Shown piece after piece: positions 10,160 to 21,080 of a stretch of DNA of 64,000 nt (positions are counted from its first letter, which is position 1; each line of letters begins with the position of its first letter). The position numbers and the translations under genes are program-made. Under the pieces are notes generated by a model. That model was not told the DNA's origin. It did not search any database and saw nothing but the letters and a program-made list of their open reading frames with translations. The stretch comes from Dipteris shenzhenensis (taxonomy: Eukaryota; Polypodiophyta; Polypodiopsida; Gleicheniales), in NCBI GenBank assembly GCA_047967505.1, contig CM106538.1. One strand, written 5' to 3'.

Positions 10160-10970
10160 TCATGTCCAATTCTGGGTGTGGGCCTTATGATAAAAATATG
10201 CTGTAAGACATAAAACATTTAACAGACCCACACACATGAGCACCCATTTTGTGCAAAGGTCCCCATACTGGGTTTCTCTCAGCACTCCCAATGTGAAGGG
10301 AAGACTCAGCTGTGATCAAGGCCAGCTTATAGAAGAAAGTATCAAAAAGTAGTCCACATTCTTTTCATCCAGGCTAAAACTGCCTATGATTCTAGAAGGC
10401 ATTAAACAAAATAATAAATAGAAATGATTATTATTCTATGTACTTCTGCTCTTCTTTAGAATATTACTTGATGCATTTACGATCTTGAGGACAAGCCAAG
10501 ATGATTTAATAAAATGAATGACAAAAGAAATTCCTTAGGAAGAGACTCTAGAAATCCCTTAGAAAGCTTTCAGATTTCTGCTGACTTGCAAAATTCCTTT
10601 TGGAAGAGACTCTAGAAATCCCTTAGGAATTGAAAAACTCTCTTTTCTTTTGGCTTTTTATTCATGGAGGGATTGCAGTGAACTAGTGGAGATGACACGA
10701 TGACATTACAATATGATCCCACACGACTCATTGATACGTTGGACTGCTATTGAATTACAATGTCATAGTCTAATTGATCTCACCCGACTCAATTGACACA
10801 ACCTATCACAAATCATGATACATTTTATTGCATTACAAGAAACATGGAAAAGGCTCTCTCGCCTCTCATGCTCCAATCAATAGATCAGTCTTAGAGGAGT
10901 CTAGTGCAGGGAATCACCATGGCTTAGCCTGTCTCTCCTCTCTCTCTCACGCACGCGCCCTCACACCCCC
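10160..10970. other. Intron sequence with a short duplicated block
   Basis: The block GGAAGAGACTCTAGAAATCC appears at about 10538 and again at about 10602, separated by about 40 bp. No coding signal is present. A C-run (10967-10975) and TA/GA microsatellites follow. Confidence 0.5.
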
Positions 10971-10976
10971 CCCCCA

Positions 10977-11022
<46 letters not shown>
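10977..11022. repeat. (TA)n(GA)n compound microsatellite
   Basis: About 12 TA units and then about 9 GA units abut the 3' terminus (on minus) of the LINE relic that starts at 11027. Confidence 0.95.
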
Positions 11023-11023
<1 letters not shown>

Positions 11024-11026
11024 TAT

Positions 11027-12620
11027 GTATTAACGTCTAGAGGAGGCCTCGCGGGCCTATGAGACAAAGTGCAAAACCAAAAAGTAACTTATAAAAGCCA
11101 CTATGGGCTGAAGCGAAGGGCTCACTAAGGCCCTTGCTGAAAGCTAAAGCACTAAACTAGTGAATTGAACAAAATAGTAGAGTTGCAAAATAGCAGAAGA
11201 GTATTAGGTGCTCAAAGCTAACCCTCCTAGTACACACCCAGGTTCCATATATCCAAGTACCCTGGTGGCTCTCTGATGGGATGTAAGGAGCTCTCGTCTA
11301 TGTGTATGTCGAGCTGTCTCTCAATGCGGTGGAGGGTGTGGTCTCCTCGATCACTGTACCCAATGGGCTACGTCAAGGGTGACACCTCGTCTCTGGCGGT
11401 CACCTCTGAGGAGGGCTGAAATAGACCGGACCTCGATCGTGCGTGCTCTGGTCCCTCTCCATGTCGAATGGGAAGTGCGTGTCTCTCGCCTGGCAACATC
11501 GTGGCCGAGAATCTCACTCCATGATGCTCTCATTTCATCAAGCTCCTCTCCCTCAGCCTCCCCGGTAGCTGACTCGGATACATAGAAGTCTGTAACACGT
11601 GTCTATGCTCTATCGATCTCGGTGGCCAGTGGCGTTCCCTCCTGCTGCTCTCAATTCTATCACATCAATATATCTCTCTGTCGTTGCATCTCAATCAGAA
11701 AGCGCCCAACTCAAACCTCGTCAGAAAAATGGATCAACCATGTAAGCGGACCAAAGCTATGCCCCTCCTGAAAAGAGACAATGATATCGCCCGCGGATCT
11801 CATGGTAGACTCGGTCTGTCTTGACCTCCCCCATCTGCCATAGTCTGCAGATCCTTTGCTCCCAAGATATGCCTGCGGCTCCCCCTACCCTAATCCTCAG
11901 CTGATGTGAAGAGACATACAACTGCATGTAAGACTCTCCTATCCTCGAGAAACTGAGATTTGATGACGAGACCATACTCCGAGACCCTCAGAAAGTGTAC
12001 TCCGAGACCCTTTGAAAGTGGACATGGTAAAACTGGATCTTGGTGGGGAACTCCTCTCCCCCCCCCAAACCCTAGACGTATGGAGCTGACCTTATGATAT
12101 GGTTGGAGGAGAAAAGTCATTGTCTGAAAGATGGCATCAACCTAGAGAGGGGTCATGGCAAACTCTGCCTGTGTAATCTAATGGGGGACTGAGGGCTTAC
12201 TTCGAATCATCTTGGATCCCATAATCACCTGTAGCCTCTCAAATCTCTTCCACTATGTCGCTGAAATATCACTCCCGCAGAAAGGTCCTACATACATGGC
12301 AATTGGTCTCACCAGCGTGTTAAAAAAAAAAACCCTTCGTTAGAGCAAGTGTGCCTGGAAGCACCGCGTCTCTAGTCGGGGGCTAGAGCACCCCGTCCTC
12401 GTGTGAGTCATGCCGTACTTTGCATGGATCATCGTGAACTTGGTACAATGAACACTACTCCCAAATGTGTAAGACTGCGATATCTCCACTGGCTCGTCTC
12501 AGTATGTGAAGCTATGGTGACGAGACACTGCTCTCGCGGTGTTGACGATCATAACCTTGGTTTTACCAAGATGAACTGTCAAGTCTCTCTCTCTGCAGAA
12601 CATCTCCAAAGCCTCTAGAT
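11027..12620 (-). pseudogene. 3' half of LINE family R (RT C-terminus, Cys-rich tail, 3' UTR)
   Basis: Read on the minus strand from 12620, fragments give LTVHLGKTKVMIVNTARAV, then NTLVRPIAMYVGPFCGSDIS and EWKRFERLQVIMGSKMI. This is the thumb/connection signature of non-LTR RTs (xLxKTKVM, FNTLVRPxxxYG, W..xE..Q). Further on, EQRICRLWQMGEVKTDRVYH resembles the terminal Cys-rich motif of the same class, here damaged. The rest (11560-11027) is 3' UTR-like and ends ACGTTAATACAT before the GA tract. Stops and frameshifts are numerous. This family differs from the zf-RVT LINEs elsewhere in the window. Confidence 0.7.
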
Positions 12621-12714
12621 GTTTCTGAGAGAGAGATACATACATACATACATATACATATACCTATATAAAAAGACTCGATGATTTCTACCTCCAAAGA
12701 CTCTATGATATCTA

Positions 12715-13050
12715 TGTTTCCATAAAGTCAAGAGCCCCCACTATCGAACCCAAATTAAGAAAAGATCAAACCCCGGCCTTCATGGATGGATCCTAAAAAG
12801 CCAGAATAGTTTGGCAAAGAAAGCATTAGAAAATCATCTTCAAGTGTAAGGAAAGGAGAAAGTCACAGGGCATTACCAAAAAAGAAAGATGCCAAAGGGG
12901 TCCTAGCCTTGTGGTTAAGACGGGTAGGTATGTATGAATGTATGTGAGTTCAACCTCTGGCTAGGCCCTGGCGGCACCGCAATACAAAAAAAAAGATGAA
13001 GCAAGGATTCCCTTGGAGCCTGGCATCTATGACAAACAATAGAAGCAATA
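12715..13050 (-). pseudogene. LINE zf-RVT fragment hosting a SINE
   Basis: It aligns with the minus-strand LINE at 3275-3500: the GGATGGATCCTAAAAAGCCAGAA block here against GGTGGATGAATATCAAAAAGCCAGAA there, and GATGAAGCAAGGATTCCC against GATGAGGCACAGACTCATG. The SINE at 12892-12991 interrupts it. Beyond 13050 the tract (GT)n begins. Confidence 0.7.
12892..12991 (+). mobile_element. tRNA-derived SINE, about 100 bp, with 7-bp target duplication
   Basis: It contains an A-box-like TAGCCTTGTGGTTAAGAC and a B-box-like GAGTTCAACCTC about 35 bp apart, the layout of a Pol III internal promoter. It ends in poly(A). It is flanked by AAAGATG (12885-12891 and 12992-12998). Removing it restores a sequence colinear with the related LINE at about 3432-3445, so the insertion is well supported. 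It does not fold as a complete tRNA gene. Confidence 0.75.
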
Positions 13051-13052
13051 TG

Positions 13053-13054
<2 letters not shown>

Positions 13055-13085
<31 letters not shown>
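13055..13085. repeat. (GT)n microsatellite at LINE A 5' junction
   Basis: About 15 GT units run directly into TTCCGATTCC of the truncated LINE. Confidence 0.95.
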
Positions 13086-13086
<1 letters not shown>

Positions 13087-13372
13087 CCGATTCCTCCTTT
13101 GGAACTTCAGGATAGGTTGGAGGATCGAACTTTGACTTCCCCAAGGTCCTCTTCTCGCCCTTTGAGGCTATCTCAAATTACGGTGCCTGCATTGTATAAA
13201 ATCCTTTTGCCTCAACCTTGGGTTTCAGAGAAAGGCAATTCTATTTGGCATATGCATTGCCCAACCAAGTGGTGGAGAAAGAGATTACAACAGCTTTGGG
13301 CCTACAAAACTCCTCTTCGCCAACAGGTTTTCTTCTGGCGAAGAGGATTGGACTTTGACTTCCCCAAGGGGG
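13086..13372 (+). pseudogene. LINE A: short ORF2 fragment before zf-RVT
   Basis: It encodes VPIPPLELQDRLEDRTLT, ITVPALYKILLPQPWVSEKG and TKWWRKRLQQLWAYK, the connector upstream of the zf-RVT domain. It is about 95 percent identical by eye to LINE C (18929 onward) and has exactly the same 5' truncation point. It stops at FFWR, followed by a 27-bp echo of its own interior (GAGGATTGGACTTTGACTTC) before the next GT tract. Confidence 0.85.
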
Positions 13373-13420
13373 GTGGGTGTGTGTGTGTGCGCGCGCGTGT
13401 GCACGCGTGGTGTGTGTGTA
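13373..13420. repeat. GT/GC-rich microsatellite at LINE B head
   Basis: Interrupted GT repeats with GCGCGC and CACGCG. They separate LINE A from LINE B. Confidence 0.9.
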
Positions 13421-13784
13421 CCTGTCGGACGGTCGACAGAGCTGCTGCTGCTGCCCGCGAAGAAGAAGCTCCCGCTGCTGAACGCGCGTCTGCCTGCTAC
13501 AAGAAGCTCCCGCTGCTGAACGCGCGTCTGCATGCTGCCTTCCTGTGTGCATCTGCCCGCGTGTACCTCTGTGCATCTACCTGCTCCTATCAAACTCGCC
13601 CGCTCTCCCTCATAAGTTTCCCTCAGTCACATCGCCCCGTTTCTGCTCGCCCGCTTTAGCCACTGCCGTCTGCTTTCCTCCTCGTTGCTGTGTATCGCCC
13701 TTTCCACATATGTACATAACCCTCGCTGCCCTTCTTTATCCCCGGCTGTCTGCTCGTTTCATCAATTCTGCCCTGCCTATCTCC

Positions 13785-14630
13785 ATGGAGGATCATATTA
13801 AAAGTTACTCCCGGAAGGACTTCTCCCGGGACCCCAAAAGACAGCAAGTCAAATTGTCTACTGCAGCCTCTGAAGATGCTCACTATGTTTTCGACATGCT
13901 CAAGGATGAATTCCACCAGAGCCGGAAGGAGTGGGCCAAACCTCCCTCGGCCCTTCAGTATAAGCTGAAGCTGCCCTCATTGGTTACTCCTGTCCGGAAG
14001 TTCTATCAGCAAGCAGTTATCATTTCCTTCCCTGGGAAGTTACCTTCTACAAATGATGTGGCTCAGTGCGTTTAGGCTTTGTTGGGAGGTTGTTTTGTTG
14101 AAGGAGTATATTTTGCTTCTCGAGGTTTCTATGAAGTGCATTTCTTGGATGCCTCATATCGTCAGCAGATATTGGAGATGTCCCCTCTATTCTATGGCAG
14201 ACAAATGGTGCATGTCATGCCATGGTCGCCAAATAAGGATTATCACGGTCTTATTCGACATCACTACCCTGTATGGGTTGAGGTAATGGATTTTCCGGAT
14301 TATATGAGGGCTGAGTTACCAAGTCTGGCAGCTACTTTGGGGCAAGTTGTATGCCCACCCCGTCCTTCGGGTAATCGAAATCGGTTTTGTGTTCTTTGGG
14401 ATACAGATCACCCAGCCCCTCATTCCATTGCGGTAGAGGTGGAGGATGTTCCCTTGGGTGAAAAATATTTTGATTTGAAATGGGGAGTATTTGCAGGTGC
14501 TTGCTTTACTTGTCATAAGTTTGGCCATCTAGCTTCACAGTGTCCTGCAGTCCTGCATCAGCTCCCACCTACAGCTATTGCTCCAGAAAATACTACCCCT
14601 CTAACTCATGGTCCGGGGCCTAAGGCCATG
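13785..14630 (+). pseudogene. LINE B ORF1 (nucleic-acid-binding, zinc knuckle), 5' part
   Basis: I chose ATG at 13785 because the homologous LINE D ORF1 begins comparably and the upstream sequence is UTR-like. The N-terminal region (EDAHYVFDMLKDEFHQSRKE) is followed by AVIISFPGKLPSTNDVA, which parallels LINE D. An in-frame TAG (14073-14075) breaks it where the LINE D copy reads WIKSILGGCF. The same frame then continues through LLGGCFVEGVYFASRGFYEV and NRFCVLWDTD to the CX2CX4HX4C knuckle CFTCHKFGHLASQC (about 14500-14545). ORF1 proteins of this class coat LINE RNA in the ribonucleoprotein. The C-terminal part lies in the inverted block. Confidence 0.85.
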
Positions 14631-15470
14631 CCTAGCAAATTGGGAGTTATTAAAGTCTCCACACAAAAAAGCATTGGGCCGCCATGGGTATTGCTTGAGG
14701 GAGGCCCACATTTGAGCTCTCGTCGCAGAAGTTTGAGAGGCATAAACCGATGCTATTTCATAAAGATCAGCATGACAGATGCATCTGATTACCATCCATC
14801 GACCCTGAGGGTCATTGTAAGCAACCGTGGGCTGCATATCATGTTTCACCAGCATGCATACCCCCGCAAAGTGCATAGTACCAGCATAAAATATGTCATA
14901 ACCAGCAAAGTGGCCTTGCTGGCCAGCCAAGAAGTGTTGATTGTGTTCCTGTAGGGAAATTACATCGGGGTGCATTTTATGTACATAGTGCCAGAAAAGT
15001 CTCCACTTATTAACATTGCAAAGACCGTGGACATTGTATGTAATGCAAGTAATTGAAGCAGACATAGAAGATATGTACAGTCAAACCGAGAAACATAGTA
15101 AAGATGTGAGATGTCAGGCCTCAGCCATGACATCGACGTCCACCTGGCCTCCTGGATCAATAGCTCTATCGTCCTCATCATTGTCACATACAGGAATGCC
15201 CTTCTTGAGCACGTCAACCCACAGTCGAGAAGTCAGGCTGTCAGCAGGAGTAGAGGCCTGACCAGGGGAGGAAGTAGAGGCATCCCAATGCCGAGATTGT
15301 AACAGTCGTGGCTTAAGCACAAATGCCTTTTTGGGTTGCTGCCAGGCACCCTGGGGAGAGGCATTAGATTCTGAAATTTTGCCCTTTCCCTTATCCTTTT
15401 GCTTGGCTAAAACCTGGACCACACTTTCTTTGGGAAGAACAGATTTAGATGTCACATCACACCTGCCATG
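14630..15470 (-). pseudogene. Inverted block of LINE B: ORF1 C-terminus and ORF2 endonuclease N-terminus
   Basis: On the minus strand, from 15470 downward, comes the ORF1 tail (CDVTSKSVLPKES, QSRHWDASTSSPGQAST, VLKKGIPVCDNDED). Next, from an ATG at 15063-15065, comes the ORF2 start: ITCITYNVHGLCNVNKW, DVISLQEHNQH, GYDIFYAG and CGDFNNS. These are endonuclease motifs (N of YNVHG, E of QEH, GDFNN). The plus-strand ORF2 resumes at DNTTHRSHM, the residues that follow GDFNNSPLLR in LINE D. The block is therefore a clean inversion of about 840 bp. Both breakpoints lie at a GCCATGC 7-mer (about 14628 and 15468). Confidence 0.9.
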
Positions 15471-18400
15471 CAAGACAACACCACTCATCGATCTCACATG
15501 ATCCCCATTGAGCTTCGACACTGGGAGGATATGCTTTCTATCTTGCATGCAGAAGATTTATGGCTCTCAACAAGGGATATAGATATGGGTTATACATACC
15601 GTCACAATGCTTTTACTCATTACTGGGCTCGACTTGATAGATGGTATTTGTTGCATGCTCAGCAGTATACTAGTTTCACATGTGCATTATGGGTTGATCA
15701 TTCCCTCTTGCTGTCTGATCACTTTCCGGTATGCTTGACATTATCTATAGCACGTTTGACAGATGATATGCCTTTTTTCGGTCGTCGTCTACTCCATGTT
15801 AACAGTGCTTATTTGCTTCATCAACAATTTCAGAACATGGTGAGAGTGGCTGTCCGCCCCCTCCTCTTACATGCTCAGGAGGACATGGATTTTGCATGGA
15901 TCAGTCTCGCCCATCGCTTGCAGGCTGTTATTCAAGATTAAGGACGGAGTCACATGGAAAACCTCAGGCTTAAGCTGAAATGGGCTCAATCTCAAGCAAC
16001 AAATGGATGTAATCAGCTCTTACAGGCAGCTCACCTCCTCTGAACAGGATTCTTGCACTTATGCGGTTCATATCATCCATCAAAATGATCTTCGCAAATT
16101 AAAGAAGTGGCAAATCCGAGCTCGCATGAAACCCCTTTTGGATAAGGGTTGCTCCTCCAAGGCCTTCATTAAAAGCCTGCATGCGGATAGGCGAAAGGAG
16201 GATATTTGCAGGATCAGGCAGGATGATGGCACCTGGACCACCTCCAAATCAGAATTGGAATCGCAATGCTCTAGTCATTTTCAGCATCTCTTTTCTCCTC
16301 AGTCTGATAATTCGATGCAAGTGTGTGCAGCTAGGTCTCAATTTCTTATGCATGTTCAGCCTATATTGTCTCGGGAAATGGCTCATGCATTGGAGCAGCC
16401 ATTTATGCTTGATGAACTGGATGATGCTTTGAGTCATTTACGTAAAGGCAGCTCTCCTGGTTGGGATGGATTGACTGTTGAATTTTTCCGTGCATTTTGG
16501 GATGATCTCAAGAACACTATTCTTCTCATGATCCTCCTTCTTGGAAACATGACCTTGTCAAATTGATCCCCAAAAAAAGGTTGTGTGAGACAGTGGCTGA
16601 TTGGCGGCCCATATCTCTTATGCCAATCATTTACAAACTCATTGCCAAGATGATTGTCCTTAGGATTCGATTCATCTTGCAAGCAAGACTTCATCCTAGG
16701 CAGTATGGGTTTGTTCCCAGAAGGCAGACTACTGACAATATCTCCAATGCTCTGCTTGCAATTGAGTATGCCAAATATTCTAAACAAGATGTTCTCATTC
16801 TGCAAGTGGACATTGCGAAAGCATTTGATACTCTCCATTGGGATTTTATTTCTCAGACTATGCATAAATTGGGATTTGGCCCTCGGCTGGTCCACGTTAT
16901 TTACTGGTTGTATTCTCATGCCACTGCACAGTGTCTGCTTGGTAGTGGGTTGTCAAGGACATGGACTATGACCCGTTCAGTGAGACAGGGTTGCCCTCTT
17001 AGTTCGCTACTATATGCCATTGCTACTCATTCGTTATTGTTGCATATGGATCATCTTGCAGATACAGGGCAACTTCATGGCTTGCAAATTCCAGGGGCAC
17101 AGCCATTCCTTGCACAGGCATATGCTGATGATTCATATTTCATGCCCAGGAATTCTCAAAGTGACCTCTCTCATTTGATGCATACTTTGAATGACTTTGG
17201 CCTAGCTACTGGACTGCATATCAACTTTCAAAAATCGAATCTTCTAGCATTGAAAGAAGCTGATTGCCATGCACTTCTCTGGCCAGGCCACATTATTTCT
17301 TCCCATACCATTGTGAGGCATTTAGGGTATCCCATTGGGTGGAATGTTACCCCTCAACAATAGCTTAAATGGGTGCTTCAAAAGATTAACAAGAAGCTGG
17401 AATACTAGCACTTGTCGACTTGGCCTCTACATGTTCGACTTCGGATAGTACAGTCTATCATTATGGCATATGTGCAATTTTATTTGCCTCTTCTTCCCTG
17501 GTCCTGTAAGCATTTGTCTTCCTATATGTCCCAGGCTATGGAGATATTTTGGAAAAGCAAACCTCACAAAAAGGCTTTGTGATTACTTCCCATGCAGTCT
17601 GTTTGTTCTCCTAAGACTCATGGGGGACTGAATATTCTCAATCTTCAGTTTCATATGTTGGCAAGAAAGAGCACTATGATTGCTGATTTTTTTCAGCAAA
17701 AACAGCCATGGGCTATTATATTAGCAGCTATGTGTGGAAACATGCAGTCCCATGCATATGGGCATTGGATTACAGATCACTGGGAAGCAGTCATGACCAC
17801 ATTTCAAGGGAAAATTTCAGGCTGTCCTGTTTCTACTGCTTTTATTCATGATTGGAAGAGAATTCTCTCTTATGCCAAATGGTTAGGTGCTTCCTCTCAT
17901 CCTGGTAATTCTCTCCGTTTGGAAAGCATCCATTGGAGCAAGGTGTTTGAATCGCCTCTTGCTTTACAGGCACCTATTAAAGCATATAATCTTATGAAAT
18001 TGGGCATAAGATTGGTCGGAGATGTGGTGGATCCACATGGTTATGTGCTTTCATTTCCACAAGCTTGCAGGACATTCCCCTTGGGTCTGCATCATAGGCC
18101 CATTTGGAGAATACTCACAACTATGTTGCAGCCATTTGTTCCTATCCCCCCGCTGTTTGTACAGGACAAATTACTGGACTGGAATCTGACTTCCTTGTCT
18201 CATGCTACCTCTTCACTTTCAATGCATAATTTGACATCCTCGATGGTCTACAAATTTCTTCTTCCACTGCCATGGATTGATAAGCATGCCAACACTCTTT
18301 GGAATTTGGATAGGCCTTTATCTTGGTGGCAATCAAAACTCAAGAACATTTGGAAAGCAAAAATGTCATTGAAACAGAGGCTTTTCTTTTGGAGATGTAT

Positions 18401-18840
18401 AGTGGGAGCTTTTTCCATTGGGGTGAAATTGAAATCACGTCGTATTGCTTCCTCTTCCTGCCCCCGTTGCTCTCATCACAGCGAGACAGTTCCCCATTTG
18501 TTATGGTCTTGCCCGCACTCTCGGATACTGATCACTCATGTCTCTCATTTCCTGCGACTTCGGTTTCCCTCTATCAGATTTGGGAAACTTTTCTGGATGT
18601 TTGGATGCTTCTCATCTCAGATGTCTCCATTCCTCCTTTTCTTTCACTGGGCTCGTTTTTGGGTACTATGGACCATCTGGACACACGGATTGCATTTTAG
18701 GATGGGACAACAGTTTCCTCAGGCATATGGTTTCTTCAGAATGTCCCTCAAGCAATCCTAATATGATAGTTATGCTGCGAGGGACTTGGATGCTACTAGC
18801 CTTGAAGTGTTTTCTCAATGTTTTTGAGTTCTCCCATTAG
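15470..18840 (+). pseudogene. LINE B ORF2: endonuclease C-terminus, RT, zf-RVT
   Basis: The endonuclease end shows LLLSDHFPV. RT begins near 16130 with MKPLLDKGCSSKAF. It shows SPGWDGLTVEF, ADWRPISLMPIIYKLIAKMI, QVDIAKAFDTLHWDF, VRQGCPLSSLLYAIATH and the catalytic YADDSYFM at about 17130. The zf-RVT motif CPRCSHHSETVPHLLWSCP lies near 18460. Damage includes a stop at 15939-15941, a frameshift into 16003-16566, a deletion of about 28 nt at about 16535 compared with LINE D, and TAG at 17361, TAG at about 17405 and TGA at 17579. Confidence 0.9.
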
Positions 18841-18912
18841 GCTCTCTTTTGGAGTCTAATGTCATGTACATTGATTTCATGTTAATTTTATAGCTACTGG
18901 TTTCACAAAAAA

Positions 18913-18928
18913 GTGTGTGTGTGTGCGT
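18913..18928. repeat. (GT)n between LINE B poly(A) and LINE C
   Basis: The A-run of LINE B leads directly into GTGTGTGTGTGCGTG and then TTCCGATTCC of LINE C. Confidence 0.95.
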
Positions 18929-19668
18929 GTTCCGATTCCTCCTTTAGAACTTCAGGATAGGTTGGAGGATTGGACTTTGACTCCCACAAGGTCCTCTTCT
19001 CGCCCTTTGAGGCTATCTCAGATTACGGTGCCTGCATTGTATAAAATCCTTTTGCCTCAACCTTGGGTTTCAAAGAAAGGCAATTCTATTTGGCAAATGC
19101 ATTGCCCAACCAAGTGGTGGAGAGAGAGATTAAAGCAACTTTGGGCCTACAAAACTCCTCTTCGCCAACAGGTTTTCTTCTGGCGAGTGCTTCTGCACAT
19201 TTTTCCATCTGGACACATGTTGGCTCATAGACACATCGCTCCTACTTATTGCCACAGATGTTTGAGTTCTCAGGAGACTGTGCCTCATTTATTCTGGTTT
19301 TGTCCATGTTCTCGTGAGTTCATTGATCTTCTTCGGCAGTGCTGCGAGTGAGATTCCCGACTGTTCCTTTCGGGAAGTCTTTCTAACTCTTTGGTCTTCA
19401 TCCACCCAGACCGGAGTTTCATCTTTTCGGGCACTCTGGACTTTATGGACAGACATGAACTGTAAAGTCTTTAGTGATCCTATATCTTCCTTGTTTGGCT
19501 TTTTTAAGCGTTCTCTGCAACAATCCTCCTTTGATTGCTTGCAAACGCGCTGCATAGATCAAGATGTATATCTAGCATACACTGAGATTTTCAGCTGATG
19601 TAATTTTGGCTGCCTCGTTTTGAGGTTGCTAGTTTTGTAACATAATCAGTCAAAATTTTTCACTAAAA
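18929..19668 (+). pseudogene. LINE C: 5'-truncated ORF2 tail with zf-RVT and 3' UTR
   Basis: It encodes VPIPPLELQDRLEDWTLT, YKILLPQPWVSKKG, FFWRVLLHIFPSGHML and zf-RVT CHRCLSSQETVPHLFWFCP. A frameshift near 19340 moves to the frame with ALWTLWTDMN and VYLAYTEIFS, ending in TGA at 19596-19598. A short 3' UTR ends TTTTTCACTAAAA, followed by (GT)n. The truncation point is identical to that of LINE A. Confidence 0.88.
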
Positions 19669-19690
19669 GTGTGTGTGCGCGTGTGTGTGT
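19669..19690. repeat. GT-rich microsatellite at LINE E head
   Basis: GTGTGTGTGCGCGTGTGTGTG separates LINE C from LINE E. Confidence 0.95.
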
Positions 19691-21080
19691 TGTGAGAGCG
19701 ATGGTGAGCTCCTCTGCTCCCCCGCTTTGCCCTATTGCTGGCCTCCCACCGTCTGCCTCTATGCTTTCCCCTTCCGTACCTCTCCCGTTCCCTTCTGTAC
19801 AGCCACAGCTGCCTGTCCCCTCCCCGCTGCATTCCATACAGCCTCTGCTGCATTCTGTACCACCTCTGCTACATACAGCCTCTTCCGCAGTCCGTACAGC
19901 CTCAGTCCCTCCCGTTCCTTTCCATGCAGCCTCAGCTGCTGTCTGTCCCCTCCCTGCTGCAGCCCGTACATCCTCTCCTGCAGTCCGTCCAACCTCTGTC
20001 CATTCCGTTTTCCATACAGCCTCCATCCTACTGCTGTCTGTACACAGCCCGTTGCAGCCTGTGTCCACCTCCAGCCTCTCTGTATCCACCCCATCTACCT
20101 TTGCTACAGCCTCTCCAGCCCCTCTCTTCTTTTCTTCCCCTGTTCCTTCTCTTTCTGAGAGCTCTCCTTCTCCTACCCTTCACTATGCTCGCAAGAAGAA
20201 AAGAGGCTCTCTCTTCATTGATTTCTGAAGGGCTGAAGGCAACCACGTCTAATTCTTCAACCTTCCCCTCTTCCTCGCTTCAGAAAGATCTGCTTTGTCA
20301 ACTGTGCGATGATTCAATGTTTTTGCCCTCCATTGCTAGACTTTCTCTACGCCAAGCTCTCCTCCCTGAACCCTTCCGTCAAAGCATTCGCCAGGAACAA
20401 CAGCTTGGTGTTTGTTTATATTTTATCGGGAGAGTCATCACAGTGTCCAATTTACAAGCCTGGTCTTCGGCTGCAATGGGTGCTGGCAAGATTACATCTT
20501 ATGTTTTCTTGGGAAAGGGATTTTATTCTGTGCGTTGTGCTTCTGTGGACAGTGTTTTCCACTTACTTACTTTGGGTAGAGTACATGGGGCGGGTCATTT
20601 TGCGGTTGCTATGCCTTGGGATCCTTTGTTTGACCCAGCCTGATCACTCCTTAGCTTTTGTCATGTTCGCATTACTCTCAAAGATTTGCCGGTTCCTCTT
20701 ATTCAGCATGTGCCCTCTCTGGCTGCTCTGCTAGGCCGTGTTCTTTTCATTCCCAAGCAGGATTTTCTGGTCACAATATACAGGTGTGTGTTCTTTGGGA
20801 TATAGCAACTGATTCCTTCATGCTTGGAAGTGGATTTTGGACTGCCTCACCCCCTCCGGATTCCACTTCGCTTTGCCTCCTTTCCTAATGCTTGTTATAA
20901 ATGTCGACAATTGGGCCATTTTGCTAGAGTATGCCCTTCTCCATGCTGCTCTTCAGCTTCAGCTCAGAAGCCTTCTGATCCTCTTGTTCCTATCTCTTCT
21001 TCTACCATACAGGAAGTCAGGCATTCTGCTAAACCCTCTAAGGTTTGGAGAAGAGTTCAGGCACGTTGGGTGTTGGAAGC
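19691..21080 (+). pseudogene. LINE E: GTAC-bearing leader and ORF1 (second ORF1 type)
   Basis: The leader (19691 to about 20185) is CT-rich with repeated CAGCCTC and six GTAC sites. ORF1 begins near ATG 20186 (MLARRKEALSSLI), continues through SYVFLGKGFYSVRCAS and HGAGHFAVAMPWDPLF, then shifts frame twice. It resumes at PHPLRIPLRFASFPNACYKC with zinc knuckle CYKCRQLGHFARVC at about 20890-20935. It resembles the ORF1 at 55901-57033. ORF2 is missing; homology is lost around 21080 and a GC-rich LINE ORF1 follows. Confidence 0.8.
19785..20045 (+). promoter_or_regulatory. GTAC motif cluster in LINE E leader
   Basis: Six GTAC cores, several as (T/C)CCGTAC or CTGTACAG, within about 260 bp. This is weaker than in the other leaders. 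GTAC is the core recognised by SBP/SPL transcription factors; function here is inferred. Confidence 0.35.

Larger units (their letters stand above)
13421..18912 (+). mobile_element. LINE B, near full length, with internal inversion
   Basis: Order: 5' UTR (13421-13784, with a duplicated 30-bp AGCTCCCGCTGCTGAACGCG unit), ORF1 first part (plus), an inverted block (about 14630-15470), the rest of ORF2 (plus), a 3' UTR, and an A-run at 18907-18912 leading into (GT)n. It is a two-ORF L1-type element with apurinic-like endonuclease, RT and zf-RVT. Stops, frameshifts and the inversion make it inactive. Confidence 0.9.

Noticed and set aside
12892-12991. A tRNA gene suggested by A- and B-box-like motifs
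   Set aside because: No complete cloverleaf or anticodon arm could be drawn; poly(A) end and flanking duplication indicate a SINE.
13373-13420. GT tracts as the natural 5' end of the LINE itself
   Set aside because: 5'-truncated copies, which have lost the true 5' end, also begin directly at GT.
19646-20094. Two long minus-strand open frames rich in Gly/Glu/Arg opposite the LINE E leader
   Set aside because: They are antisense shadows of a CT-rich, GTAC-bearing leader, with repetitive composition and no domain.
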